This document shows positions 48,495 to 60,158 of a DNA stretch of 64,000 nucleotides, piece by piece (position 1 is the stretch's first letter; every line of letters starts with the position of its first letter). The position numbers and the translations under genes were made by a program. This DNA comes from Ditylenchus dipsaci (taxonomy: Eukaryota; Nematoda; Chromadorea; Rhabditida; Anguinidae): NCBI GenBank assembly GCA_004194705.1, contig SADC01001227.1, forward strand, positions 3,378,247 to 3,442,246. The letters are read 5' to 3'. The notes below the pieces were generated by a model that did no database searches, was not told where the DNA came from, and saw only the letters and a program-made list of their open reading frames with translations.

Positions 48495-49723
48495 ATGGAT
48501 GTGAAAGTTCTCAAGATGGACATGGAAGCGACCGATGCTTTCGACTTCTCTGCTTGTCAGCGAAATCTAGCTCTGTGTGAAAGTGGCGTGAAGCCAGCTG
48601 TATTGCGAAGTACAGGAACTACTATTGTGGCTGCCACGTACAAGGTGAATTTTTAACCAGTTGCGTCTCCTCCTAATAACTTCTTACCATTTTTTCAGAA
48701 TGGTGTTGTCATGGGTGCGGATTCAAGAGCTACAGCTGGAAACATTATCGCTGACAAGAACTGTGAAAAGGTGCACAAGTTGACGAACGCGATCTATGCT
48801 TGTGGAGCTGGTACTGCTGCTGATCTCGACCAGGTTTTTCACGAATCACAAAATACGACTTCTCTTATTGTTTTCTTCAGGTAACTAAAATGCTCTCAGC
48901 CAACCTTCGTTTGCAAGAACTCAATTCGGGAAGAAAAGCTCGTGTGATCACTGCTCTGCGAATGGCTAAGCATCATCTGTTCAAGTATATGGGATACATC
49001 GGTGCTTACCTGCTAGTTGGTGGCTGGGATCCGAGCGGAGTCTACCTCTACGATATCTCTGCCAATGGAACATCAATGGCTAAACCTTTCGCATCTGATG
49101 GTTCTGGAAGCTACGCTGCAATCACTGTTCTTGAGCGAGATTTCAAATTTGGCATGGAGGTACTTGTTGTTGTATTACACGCTTAAACTAACAACTGGAC
49201 TTCGTCATGGCATTCTTCGAGAAGGACGTGTTGGTCTTTTCATAATTTTAAGTTTTTTCGAAATAATACTTTTTCAAAAATTGATCACAGTCCTAAAAAG
49301 TTAGTGGACCATTGAGGGCTGTGAATTTAAAAAGAAAGATCAAAATGCACTTTTAGAAATATGTGATAGATAAGGTCTTGCTAAATTAATAATTAACCGA
49401 ATTAATCACTAATATTTTGTAGGAAGCTGAATGCAAGGATCTGGTTCAGCGAGCTCTTCACGCCGGAATGGTAGGTTGTGTTCTTTTCAAATTCATAGAA
49501 GCGGTAAATTAAACTTTAGCATGGGGATAACATGTCAGGAAATTCGCTGAACCTCGTGGTTATTGACAAGGATGGTGCCCGCTTCGAAGGTCCTATTGTC
49601 CCTGACTTCTGCAAACCTCCAAGTGCTGTGGAACTGGAGTATAAGTTTAAGCCAGGATCTACTAAAGTCTTCAAGCAAAAAACATTCAAGTATGATGTGA
49701 TCGAATCTATGGACGTGAACTGA
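48495..49723 (+). CDS. PSMB7: 20S proteasome subunit beta type-7 (beta-2)
   Basis: Five exons (48495-48644, 48699-48833, 48881-49159, 49423-49470, 49520-49723) join in frame to 271 residues. The propeptide ends LRSTG before TTIVAATYK, so the catalytic Thr is at residue 42 after cleavage. NGVVMGADSRATAGN and IIADKNCEKVHK carry the conserved Asp and Lys of the active site. YACGAGTAADLDQ, MGYIGAYLLVGGWDPSG and SGSYAAITVLE are typical beta-2 motifs, and a C-terminal extension wraps the neighbouring subunit in this family. Beta-2 gives the trypsin-like activity of the 20S core. Intron 3 is 263 nt; the others are 47-54 nt. No indel problem is seen in this gene. Confidence 0.95.
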
Positions 49724-49765
49724 AATTTTGTTTTTGACCGTGTTGATGTTTCCTTGGATGTTATC

Positions 49766-49771
49766 AATAAA
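49766..49771 (+). terminator. Poly(A) signal of PSMB7
   Basis: AATAAA lies 43 bases after the stop codon. Confidence 0.6.
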
Positions 49772-49799
49772 ATGCGTATTTTGTCAATCTTTTTCGTCA

Positions 49800-50540
49800 A
49801 TTCGGCAAGATTTTTGAGAGACTCTGAGGATTTGTTGTACAGAGCGGAGCACTTGAACTATACTCCCACATCTTAATTGGAGTATGCCCCACATTTTTGC
49901 CTTGGTCCCCCTGCCCGTATAAAAGGACGATTGTTCCCGGTTCGTATAAAAAGACCATTTTTACCTTGCTTACATAGCGGATAGATCATTTTTGACTTGA
50001 GAATTTCATTTTATCGAATTATAACTGGCTTATTTAGCGTTACTGCTCCTCTGCGCTTAATTCATTTGCGCTCACTCTTTTGATTCCGCCTCACTTTCTT
50101 TGGTATTTTAGTCCTTGTCTACTTGTTCCGAAAAGAGACGATTAAAAATTTTCCAACAAATTCGATCATGGTGATAGCCAGTGGCGTACGCACGAGTTTC
50201 TGAGGGCACCAGGCCATTTTTAGACCATTTATATACACCGTTTTAAAATTTTCGGGGCCATTTTACTTGCACCGTTTAAGATATAATCTGACGGGAGGCA
50301 CGTGGCCCCCTCACCCCGGGTACGCCCCTGGTGGTAGCAAACATCATTTTTTTGACAATTAGTCTCTAATATGTTAGTGTACCACTACTTGGACATCTGG
50401 GTAAAACAACCGAGATACCTGAGCACAGATACCGCCATGTGTGTGTGTCTTTTTTTTTCAGTTAAAACGCCGTAACAAATTAGGTGGACAGTAAATGAAA
50501 AACAATAAAGTCGCTACTTAGGAAAAAATTATCTTACACG
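49800..50540. other. Gene-free stretch
   Basis: No gene is seen. Short inverted or direct repeats such as CGTATAAAAGGACGATTGTT are present, along with old repeat fragments like GTACGCCCCTGGTGG. Confidence 0.35.
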
Positions 50541-50544
50541 GGAA

Positions 50545-51395
50545 AGGCACGACCCGGGTGTGGCCTATTAAAAAACGTTATATACAAAATGTAGCCCTAA
50601 TTGAGCTAGTTAAGGAACCGTTCGCAGAATCTGCTATGGATCAATCTACGCTGAGAAATAATCTTTTTAAAATTACAAAAAAATTGTGTTGACATATAAG
50701 TCAAGAACAACCCTTTTCAAACATGTGAGTTGGTGGCCGAGTGGATGAGTGGTGCGGCGCCGAACATATTTCTTTTTTTCGGGAAAGGTTCGACTCCAGT
50801 CGCGTGCACGTCTTTTTTATTTTCGGTTTTTTTTAAAGCTTCACTTTCCTACACAAAATGACACGGGGAGAACAATAAAAATATTTTTAACGTCGTCGGA
50901 TTTGTAATACACATTGTGAACGGTATATATTATATATATTATATATACGGTATAATCATTGTCATTAATTGTTCGTTGTTCGTAAATGAAATATATACCG
51001 TTCACAATGTGTATTACAAATCCGACGACGTTAAAAATATTTTTATTGTTCTCCCCGTGTCATTTTGTGTAGGAAAGTGAAGCTTTAAAAAACCGAAAAT
51101 AAAAAGACGTGCACGCGACTGGAGTCGAACCTTTCCCGAAAAAAAAAGAAATAGGTTCGGCGCCGCACCACTCATCCACTCGGCCACCAACTCACATGTT
51201 TGAAAAGGGTTGTTCTTGACTTATATGTCAACACAATTTTTTTGTAATTTTAAAAAGATTATTTCTCAGCGTAGATTGATCCATAGCAGATTCTGCGAAC
51301 GGTTCCTTAACTAGCTCAATTAGGGCTACATTTTGGTATATAACGTTTTTTAATAGGCCACACCCGGGTCGTGCCTTTCCCGTGTTAGCGAGATA
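50545..51395. mobile_element. Palindromic element with tRNA-like arms
   Basis: Arms of about 400 bp meet near 50970 and share the end AACACGGGAAAGGCACGACC. Each arm contains a tRNA-like segment (50734-50815 plus strand and about 51105-51190 minus strand). Confidence 0.8.
50734..50815 (+). other. tRNA(Ser/Leu)-like segment with A and B boxes
   Basis: TGGCCGAGTGG (50734-50744) matches the A box of Ser/Leu tRNAs. GGTTCGACTCC (50788-50798) matches the B box, at a plausible spacing, followed by a T6 run. The acceptor stem does not pair, so it is not a functional tRNA. It may be an internal pol III promoter of SINE type. The mirror copy is near 51105-51190. Confidence 0.55.
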
Positions 51396-51686
51396 TATCG
51401 TTTTAAATTCCATGATGCTAATAAATTTCCTATATCGCAAAACAACTACATTACGCTCAAAAGGTAATTGAGAAACCAAAAGCTTATTGCAAGTTTAATC
51501 ATCATAAGGGGCGCTCACAAGCCAGCGACCATTAAAATACATAATTACAAAAAAAAGCAAGTCACGCTTACATTAAAGCCAGAGATCAATCAAAACTACA
51601 CAGACAATTGAAGCTACGATTAAATGATTCTTATTAATCAACAGCGATTGTACAATACAGAAATATCCTACTCTCAACAATCTAAT

Positions 51687-54600
51687 TCACGAAAAGTCTG
51701 GGCTTGGGATGTTCAGTAATCGTCTACGCCTCAGCACATCTTCCTTAATGGCACCCAGGTTCTCGCAGCTGGAATCCAAATAGCACTGGCGAGTCTCACC
51801 TCCTTCCATCTCTACGTTTTTCGTCATCTTAAAACAAAAATCACTGATAAAATCAAATACTTCCAAGGTCTTACAGACGAATACTTAGCCCAGACCACTG
51901 AAAGCCACACACAGAAAACTGTCCCGACAGCCTTGAACGAAACAGTAGTAAAGTTAAATATTGACGTATTATAGAGTAGCCTACACAAAAGAGAATCCAC
52001 AAACTGACAAGCTTCACTTTTATATCAGGAAGCTGCGTTCGACCAAATTTGATGCAAATAGCAGCTTCGAGAGCACAGACAGCAGTGTAACCCAGCACTG
52101 CATTCCGATTCTCTTTACTTTAGGATCCGTAGCATAGACGTAATACTGCCTGAAATAATCCATAACGAGAGGTTCTATCTTCTGGAGATTTCATCATAAG
52201 TTAAATTTTTTAGAAACAAGTATTTTACCTGATGGATGGTGCCGAAATCAAACCTATAAGTATGATGCGCCAAAAAACGATAGGATGTTTAGTGTCGATT
52301 GAGAAGACGTGCTTTAAAAAGAAAGTATTGAGCTCAGTGATCTGAAAAGGGCACACATGCTGAGCTCTCCAAAAACGTTATATGTATTACAGTCGACCCT
52401 CTATAAACCGCCACCCCCACAACTTCGTTCCCACCTTGGGTCCGGCACTTTTTTACCTCGATTTTTGAAATATTTTGCCAAACCTGATTCGTCAGTCTGA
52501 TCCGAAATATCGCAAGGATTCTGATTTTGCCGGTCGTTTTTTGGAATGGTAACACTTTTGCCGTAAAGACCCGCGCCTCTCGATAAACCGTCACCCTTTT
52601 CCGAAAATAGGGTGGCGGTTTACCGAGAGGCGCGGGTCTTTACGGCAAAAGTGTTACCATTCCGAAAAACGACCGGTAAAATTAGAATCCTTGCGATATT
52701 TCGGATCAGACTGACGAATCAGGTTTGGCAAAATATTCCAAAAATCGAGGTAAAAAAGTGCCGGACCCAAGGTGGGAACGAAGTTTTGGGGGTGGCGGTT
52801 TATCGAGAGTCGACTGTAATGCTCACCAGCCAACCATGATGAATGCATAAATGGCCAGACATCTCTTCAGCGGGAAAATATTCAGCCACTCAACCTTCAT
52901 CCAACTAAAATTTTAAGCTACAGTATTAATTATGAATGCGACTCCCAAATCACCTTTCAGGCGTAAACTGCAACACCGCTCTCTTGAACTTTCCGCGCGC
53001 TGTGCGAATGTTCCTAAAAAAAGATTACAAAACATTTGACCAAAATTTTGGTAACACTTTACTTGCCCCCCCCCTCTCCACGGCTGACCCACTTTCGAGG
53101 TGAATTTAAAAAACCGATTGCATATTGGTGTTTCTCGACCCGGATTTTTACGGGAAATGATCATCAGATTCTGTGAAAGTGAAAAAAAATTTTTGGGATT
53201 TTGGGACAACACAAATCACTCGAAAGTGACTCTGAATGCATGAAAAGCATGCATACCAGAGTTTATTTATGCGGTAGGCCCCAGTATTCAAAACTATGTT
53301 CAATATATTCTTGTTAGTGGGCCCTGTGTGATTAGTGGCCCCTTTTATTTCCTTCCCCTCCCTATACAGCCCTTATTCCCCCTAAAATTCAAAAGGCGCC
53401 AATTTAAAAAATATTTTCTTTTCAAATTTTTCTAAAAGTTTACCTTGGGGACCAAGGCAAATCTCAAATTTTTTTCACTTTCACAGAATCTGATGATCAT
53501 TTCGCGTATAAATCCGGGTCGAGAAACACGAATATGCAATCGGTTTTTTAAAATTCACCTCGAAGTGGGTCAGCCGTAGGGGGGGGGGCAAGTAAAGTCT
53601 AGCCAAAATTTTACTTAATGCTTTCCCAATGGAAACTACGCATTTCCATGTATCGACACAGCCATAAGCCGAACAGAATTCCTAATCCATTGCAAATGAT
53701 AATATCGAGAAAGATCGCATCCCACCAGCACTCTTGGAAGTTCGGCAATAGATGAGCAAATACGACCTCAAATTTCAGTAATGAAAAGAAGAAAACAATA
53801 ATTAATTGGTAAAGACACTTCTGTAAGCTCCCAAGCAATACTTATATACCAACAGATAATTGTGTGTCGAATAAGGAGCGCCTTCATACCCCAGCCCAAA
53901 AAGTGACCCACAGCAAATCTAAAGTCACATGATTTACAGCTTTCGAGAAGTTCAGCGCAAACTGATTACATGTCTATGTGGCTCCAAATACGCTCCAACG
54001 AGACATCCGAACAGTTGATCGCATAATCCTAGAATATATAGCTAATATTCTTGGAGAATTGGTTTGGAATAAAAATTAGTTACCTTTTCGTCAAGAGAAG
54101 TTTGACTAAGCCCGACAGGATCAAGCCAGCTAATCACCCTCTTGATGTCTCCTAAAAATTGCAATAGCTCCACGTATTTGATTCCACTTTCGTACATACC
54201 ATAGCTTTGGTAAAGAGTGAATTGAAGGAGCAAGGCGTAGAGCACACTGACTCCGAATATTATCCGCCAAAACCTATGAATTTCTACCGTATAACCTCTA
54301 TTAATTAGGCACGCCCTAATTCAAAAAACGTGTTCGTGACATTGTGTTTTTGACCCACTTTTTGGTCACTTCTCTCAGGCAAGTTACCAACCATTTTATA
54401 GCTCATCTCACTAGCTACAAAATGAGTGGTAACTTGCCTCAGAGAACTTTCCAAAAAATGAGTGAAAAACACAATGCCACAAACACGATTTTGAACGAGG
54501 GGGCCTAATTAATAGAGGTTATACGGTAATTGTGAAAAAAATTATTCGCTAGATAAAATGTTACGTTGGATGAGGTCGGATAAACGGTCCATTGGGAAAA

Positions 54601-55160
54601 GCCATGGCACTGATCACCAGAAAAAGAACACCAATAGCTTGAAGACCGCGGAAAATGTTTGCTCTGAGACGTCTTCATCGCTAAAAAAGTCAATGAAGTC
54701 AATTAAGAGGTGCCTAATATCAGCTTAAAAAAGCTTGCATTTACCCGCTAAACGCTTTGTAAAAAAGATAGGCACACAAAAAGCGAGCACAGTAAGAGTA
54801 TGGGGCTTGTAGAGTACCTCCAAAGTAATGTCATTAACCACCTAAAAGATTACTTATGGTTCTTCAATTACGATTAAATTTCTTAACCTTCTCATTGACC
54901 AGTCGGAAATGCAATCGCTCCAATTCCGTAGCTGTTCTCTTACGCAATGATCTTCTTCTAAAATATTAAATGTTAAAATACCAAACCAAATATAAAGCTA
55001 ACGAGAAAACCAACCGCTGCCTGCGAGTTTCTTCCACCACATCTTCAAATTCATCTGTGGTGCCCTCTTCACCGGTATAATTATCGCTTTCGCTTCTTCC
55101 AGCAGTACTCATTCTCGTTTCAGGAGGGCTGGAACGAGATCTTATACGTCTGTAAGCCAT
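51687..55160 (-). CDS. Phosphatidylserine synthase (PTDSS1/2 type)
   Basis: Starts [20 protein letters not shown] at 55160. Exons in order give [176 protein letters not shown] and [20 protein letters not shown]. It ends in a charged cytosolic tail at 51687. All are family signatures. The multi-pass ER enzyme exchanges serine for the head group of PC or PE. One base is missing near 52090 (after QCW). Three introns carry palindromic MITEs (52390-52816, 53040-53605, 54287-54526), which stretches the gene to 3.5 kb. It is the only recognisable coding gene between PSMB7 and the SWIM-finger element. Confidence 0.9.
52390..52816. mobile_element. Tc1/mariner-like MITE in a phosphatidylserine synthase intron
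   Basis: The 427-bp palindrome has ends CAGTCGACCCTCTATAAACC / complement, TA on both sides, and centre near 52600. Confidence 0.8.
53040..53605. mobile_element. Fold-back in a phosphatidylserine synthase intron
   Basis: C/G tracts and CCACTTTCGAGGTGAATTT are repeated in inverted form. GAGAAACACGAATATG links it to the family at 35100-35955. The middle (53213-53300) is the outer half of a GC-hairpin unit without its hairpin. Confidence 0.7.
54287..54526. mobile_element. TACCGTATAACC-type MITE in a phosphatidylserine synthase intron
   Basis: The 240-bp palindrome has ends CCGTATAACCTCTATTAATT / complement and TA on both sides. A relative is at about 56239-56440. Confidence 0.8.
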
Positions 55161-55369
55161 TTGCAGGAGAAATCACGTGTTTAAAAACAAATTTCCAAAC
55201 TTTCTTTGGCGAAGTAATTTAAAGATGAAATTGATTTTTGAAAATTTCATTGCTAATTAATGTAATGCCAAATTGGCAAAACGATTTTTTTGGGGTGTTT
55301 TTTCGAATAAATCTTTAGGCATTTTTTCTGCAATTATTTCCATTAATTCTGGGTATAGACAGAAAGGGG

Positions 55370-56175
55370 ACCAAGCAAGATTCCAAGACAAGATTTTTAG
55401 CTGAAATTTTGACCAAGACCAAGAGCAAGATTTTTGAACGGTCAGCCAAGATCTTGGCTAAAAACCAAGATTTATACAGGCAACTCTCGATTGATTTAAC
55501 GAACCCTTGGAGACCGGAAAAAATGTTCGTTAAACCGAGAGTTTTGATATATCAAGAGTAAATTTTGGTCATTTATTTAATCACTGGCAGAATAGGCGTT
55601 GAAAAAAGTTCGATAAATTAAGAGTTTCGTTAAATCGAGGGTTCTTTAAATCGAAAGTTGACTGTTTAGACAATTTTGACAGTTTTTAACAGGTGACCAT
55701 TTTTATAGCAAAACTTGTGGCTAGTGTTTATAATTTTTACGCACTATGTTTCCCTGTTTTTGATCATGTGCTTTTTATATTGTTTGACGTGTGTTTTATT
55801 AGAGATGCAAGTTCGAAATTTTTGGGACGACACGGGACGAAATTTGTATAATTCTTTCCAGACGGGACACCGGGACAGGATATTGTTGGAAAATGTTCAG
55901 GCGGGATTTCGGGACGGCGGGTGGGACGGAATTGTCCTTTCCCGCCATTTTTTAATTTTGTATGAAGCCCAAAAACAGAATTCAGGTATGCTATGGGCCC
56001 TAAAAACGATAAAATGGTAGTCGGGTGATTTGTAAATTTTGCATACAAGATTGACCATAATACCAAGACCAAGATTCCTAGAAATGACCAAGCAAGATCC
56101 CAAGACAAGATTTTCAGTCAAAATTGGGGCAAGACAAGACAAAATCTTGGCCAAGATCTTGTCTTGTTTCTGTCT
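55370..56175. repeat. Paired ACCAAGACAAGATTTT repeats
   Basis: Tandem AAGACCAAGACAAGATTTTT-like units at 55370-55490 and again at 56040-56175 flank a segment with a GACGGGACACCGGGACAGG stretch (55825-55960) and a CTCTCGATTGATTTAACG / complement pair (55485-55665). No gene. Confidence 0.6.
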
Positions 56176-56238
56176 CTAATTCTGGGCTCTCCCCGTTTAG
56201 CGCCAAAACTGTTTTAAATTTAACTGCTTTTGGATTTA

Positions 56239-56440
56239 CCGTATACCTCTAATAATTATTATACCACTCTTAGGAAAGTTATGCCTCATTTTGTAGCTAA
56301 TTTCACTGGCTACAAGACAGCTGGTAACTTGCCTAACTTGCCTAAGAGTGGTCTACAAAAAGTGGGTCAAAAACGCAATGCCAAGAACACGATTTTGAAC
56401 AAGGAGTGGGTAATTATTAGAGGTTATACGGTATCCTGTT
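56239..56440. mobile_element. TACCGTATACC-type MITE
   Basis: Inverted ends CCGTATACCTCTAATAATTA / complement. The middle shares CTACAAGACAGCTGGTAACT with the element at 54287-54526. Confidence 0.7.
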
Positions 56441-56513
56441 TGGGGTGCGCGACAGTTCACAGTATGGACAATTCACAGTCTGAGACGCAATTTACATTTT
56501 CTCACATTTTGTA

Positions 56514-57997
56514 GGACAAAGCTTTTTTTGGAGCAAAAAGACTTTTTTTGGGTCAAAAAGACTTTTTTTTGGGTCAAAAAGACTTTTTTTTGGGTCAAAA
56601 AGACTTTTTTTTTGGGTCAAATTTTAGCTGGGTCAAAAAGACTTTTTTTGGGTCAAAAAGACTTTTTTTTGGGTCAAAAAGTCTTTTTTTTGGGTCAAAA
56701 TTTTTTTTTTCAAAAAGACTTTTTTTTGGGTCAAAAAGACTTTTTTTTGGGTCAAAAAGACTTTTTTTTGGGTCAAAAAGACTTTTTTTTGGGTCAAAAA
56801 GTCTTTTTTTTGGGTCAAAATTTTTTTTTTCAAAAAGACTTTTTTTTGGGTCAAAAAGACTTTTTTTTGGGTCAAAAAGACTTTTTTTGGAGCAAATTGG
56901 CTTTTTCTTGGTGCAAATTTTTTTAGATGTAGTTCTGCATTTTGTTTTTATTTCTCGATATAATTTTTATTGTTTTGCTTGAATAGAGAAAAAACTTCTA
57001 AAAAACTGATGTATAAAAAGTATGAATATGAATGAATATAAAAATTTTTCGCCTTTTGTTAAGAAAAACTAATCCTTTGTTAATGAAATTGGTTCCGCCA
57101 TCGAAGTGATGATTCAGAAATTAAATGGAAAAGTCTGAAAGAAAGGAAAGAATGATAATTTTTAGCTGGTGTGTTTATTTTGTGTTTATATAAACAAGTT
57201 GTCTATAGAATCCTACAGCTGTTCCTCAAATATCACCCAGCCTTTATCGTGAGGCTTTTGTGATGGCAAACAAGAACAAGCCACCCTTGACAGCCCATCC
57301 AACACTGCAAAATGTTACTCTGGTTGGCTGCACCAAGATGCTACTCCTGTATTATTGCAAGCGCTGGATTTGCAGCTCCGAAATCAAAGCTACACTAACT
57401 GGGGACGCTACAAGACTCTTCGTTTTTCATTCTGCACAGTCTCTCCCAATCTTTTCTGGAATGGAGAATATCAATGCTCGTGTGTTGTGGGAGCAAAAAA
57501 GCAGCACTGCAAGCACTCTGTGATGTTGCTATGTGAAAATGGACTTGCCGCTTACCCTCTTTCAGCACAACAAATCCCTTTGCACCACAAACAGAAGACT
57601 GGCCGGCCACGAAAATGAGTTCTGCTTTGCAGCAATAGATTTTTTTCATTCATACTTTTTATACATCAGTTTTTTAGAAGTTTTTCTCTATTCAAGCAAA
57701 ACAATAAAATTATATCGAGAAAATAAAAACAAAATGCAGAACTACATCTAAAAAAATTTGCACCAAGAAAAAGCCAATTTGCTCCAAAAAAGTCTTTTTG
57801 CCCCCCAAAAAAGTCTTTTTGACCCAAAAAAAAGTCTTTTTGAAAAAAAAATTTGACCCAAAAAAAAGACTTTTGACCCAAAAAAAAGTCTTTTTGACCA
57901 AAAAAAAAGTCTTTTTGACCCAGCTAAAATTTGACCCAAAAAAAGTCTTTTTGACCCAAAAAAAAGTCTTTTTGCTCCAAAAAAAAAAGCTTTGTCC
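56514..57997. mobile_element. Mutator-like element with 9-bp duplication
   Basis: Ends GGACAAAGCTTTTTTTGGAG and the complement are flanked exactly by CATTTTGTA (56505-56513 and 57998-58006). The arms consist of about fifteen and ten tandem copies of AAAAAGACTTTTTTTTGGGTC. A 9-bp duplication and a SWIM-finger gene between the arms point to the Mutator superfamily. A solo end of the same family is at 10905-11126. Confidence 0.9.
57253..57618 (+). pseudogene. SWIM zinc-finger fragment of a Mutator-type transposase
   Basis: An open frame after a TGA at 57250 reads KQEQATLDSPSNTAKCYSGW, LLQALDLQLRNQSYTNWGRY and ends with the SWIM finger YQCSCVVGAKKQHCKHSVML (C-x-C...C-x-H) and a basic KTGRPRK tail at TGA 57618. 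SWIM fingers sit at the C-terminus of Mutator-type transposases and help bind DNA. The DDE catalytic part is not present between the arms, so the element is deleted and depends on an enzyme elsewhere. No ATG lies upstream in frame before the internal Met at 57355. Confidence 0.7.
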
Positions 57998-58027
57998 CAT
58001 TTTGTACCAATTCAAAGGACAAATTTT

Positions 58028-58505
58028 ATTGGCTGTATATATATTGGCTATAAGTAGTTTACGCCCTCAAAAAACTGATTTACGCCCTCAAAATACTGGT
58101 TTACGCCCTCAAATCTATATATTGCCATTTTTTGTCAAATTTTTTTGCCACTTTTTCAATATTTTTACACCAGCATGTAGCCCTGAATCTTGGCTTTCTA
58201 ACAAGCTATTGACTGATTTTCTGAGATTTCAAAAAGCTGGAGAAAAAAGTCTTTGTATGGAGCAAATTTTTCTAAAAATTTGGTCTATAAAATTACTTTT
58301 TCTCCAGCTTTTTGAAATCTCAGGAAATCAGTCAATAGCTTGTTAGAAAGCCAAGATTCAGGGCTACATGCTGGTGTAAAAATATGGAAAAAGTGGCAAC
58401 AAAAATTTGACAGAAAATGGCAATATATAGATTTGAGGGCGTAAACCAGTATTTTGAGGGCGTAAATCAGTTTTTGAGGGCGTAAATCAATTTTAGCCAT
58501 ATATA
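58028..58505. mobile_element. Fold-back with TTTACGCCCTCAAAA arms
   Basis: Three tandem TTTACGCCCTCAAAAACTGA units start each arm. The inner stem is AAGCCAAGATTCAGGGCTAC / complement, centred near 58265. Ends TGGCTATAAG / TTTTAGCCA are flanked by TATATAT. Confidence 0.8.
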
Positions 58506-58999
58506 TTCGTATTTCCGAATTTTGAAAACAATTCATCTCGCGACAAATTTTTTGAATTAGGGCTTGTTCGCTAAAAGATCCATTTGATAATATCCAAACT
58601 GCGATATCCTATACCCAAACCCAAAACCTGGGATGGGTACGCTCAGGTCAGCACATGGCTGGCCTGCAAAATTATTTTTTTGCAAATAAAAACAAACCGT
58701 TTTTCTAAAACCAAGGGCTAAAACCAAGGGCTAAAAAAAAGGAACAAAAGAGATAAGATACCTGGCTTCTGATGTGGCTAATCAGCATATGAATATCAGC
58801 TCGCTGGTTTCCAGGTCTTGTCATCCTTCGCTCTGGCCTAAGGTATCTTCTCTCTTTTGTTCCTTTTTTTTTCAGCTCTCGGTGTAAACCTAAAACTAAT
58901 GGAGTAATGTTTGTCTGAACTGAAATTGTGGTTTAGCTACTCAAACTCTAAAACTCAGGATAGGTACAACCTGAACAGGTGGATATCCACTTGGACGGC

Positions 59000-60150
59000 T
59001 TAAAGATAAAACATAAATAAATTAAAAAAGTTATAATGCTATAATACCTAAAAATGGGCAGGGAATTTGATTCAATAATGCTTGAATTCCGATTTTAGTC
59101 ACCGGAGCACTAAATATAGATTGGGTATTCTTGACTGAGATGAACAGAGATGAAAATCCAGCAAAATGGCCCATAAAAAAATTTGGTCAACGTTAGAAAC
59201 AAACCATTTTTACTGATTTAAAATTGAATGGAAAATCCAGTTTGACAAGACGGATCACCAAACTGAGTTGGCTAGCTTTAAATCAGGTGTATACCTATAC
59301 CAGAAGATCAGGAATTACGAGGCCTGAAATTTGGGTAGACTTTCCTTAATACTTCTTATATTGACTTCTACGCACCACTCTACAACATGAAAATTTTGAC
59401 CAAATCTCGAAAAAAGGTAACAAAAAGTCCAGAAGAAGAAACTGAAACAATTCAAATTATTTCATGGCCATGCGAACATGGGTACATTTCAAAGAATCAG
59501 CTTTGCGTACTTAATTTCCGGAGGCATTAATATTTAGGTATTTTCGGATGCTTTGTTTTTTGTAAATTCGATCAGACTGTGAATTGTCCCAGACTGTGAA
59601 TTGTCCATACTCTGAATTGTCCTAGACTGTGAATTGTCCTAGACTGTGAATTGTCCTAGACTGTGAATTGTCCAGACTGTGAATTGTCCGTATCCCTCCT
59701 GTTTGCGCCCAAAATCCTTTTCGCCATAACCTGTTAGACACCGTTATTTTTATTTATTTAATTGGTTAGATACATGTCTACTTGCGTCAAAAAGTTGTTT
59801 TGACTTTTACTGTTACATATATAAAAGGTTTTATCTGAAGTAGCAGTTTCGACGTGGTTCCACAATCTGAGTGAGTTTTTGGCGAAAATAGATCATGAAT
59901 CTTTTGATCCTGTTCCTATAGGAATTTTAACTCAACCTTTTTTTGCTTCGTGGTGTCACACCAAAAAATTTATTTTCTATGATATCGGAAATTTATTTTC
60001 TTTGTTATACTCTAAAAATGAATTGCTGTAAGACGGAAGGTTATAATTTACCAGTGCATCTTTATTTAATAAAGTTTTGGAGCTTAACGGGGAGAGCCTA
60101 ATTTTGATAGTTCTCAACAGTTTCAAAAGAATCTAATTTAACATTAGTTT
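59000..60150. other. Mostly unique DNA upstream of Tom20 copy A
   Basis: Apart from the repeat units at 59575-59690, I see no gene. Short open stretches near 59390-59470 (basic) are too short to call. Confidence 0.35.
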
Positions 60151-60158
60151 TAGAAAAA

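Larger units (their letters stand above)
56455..59690. mobile_element. Outer repeat pair GGACAATTCACAGTCT
   Basis: Units of GGACAATTCACAGTCTG at 56460-56500 and, inverted, five units at 59575-59690 flank the region that includes the Mutator-like element 56514-57997 and the fold-back 58028-58505. The design matches the arms at 16609/18409. Confidence 0.5.

Noticed and set aside
49017..49304. Alternative 95-codon frame over PSMB7 exon 3
   Set aside because: It is a shadow of the proteasome exon and runs into intron 3.
50734..50815. Functional tRNA-Ser or tRNA-Leu gene
   Set aside because: A and B boxes are present, but acceptor and anticodon stems do not pair. Recorded as tRNA-like only.
56528..56982. 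Open frames of 132-144 codons rich in Phe, Lys and Gly
   Set aside because: They are translations of the 21-bp arm repeat in several frames and end with the array. No start context or conservation signal.
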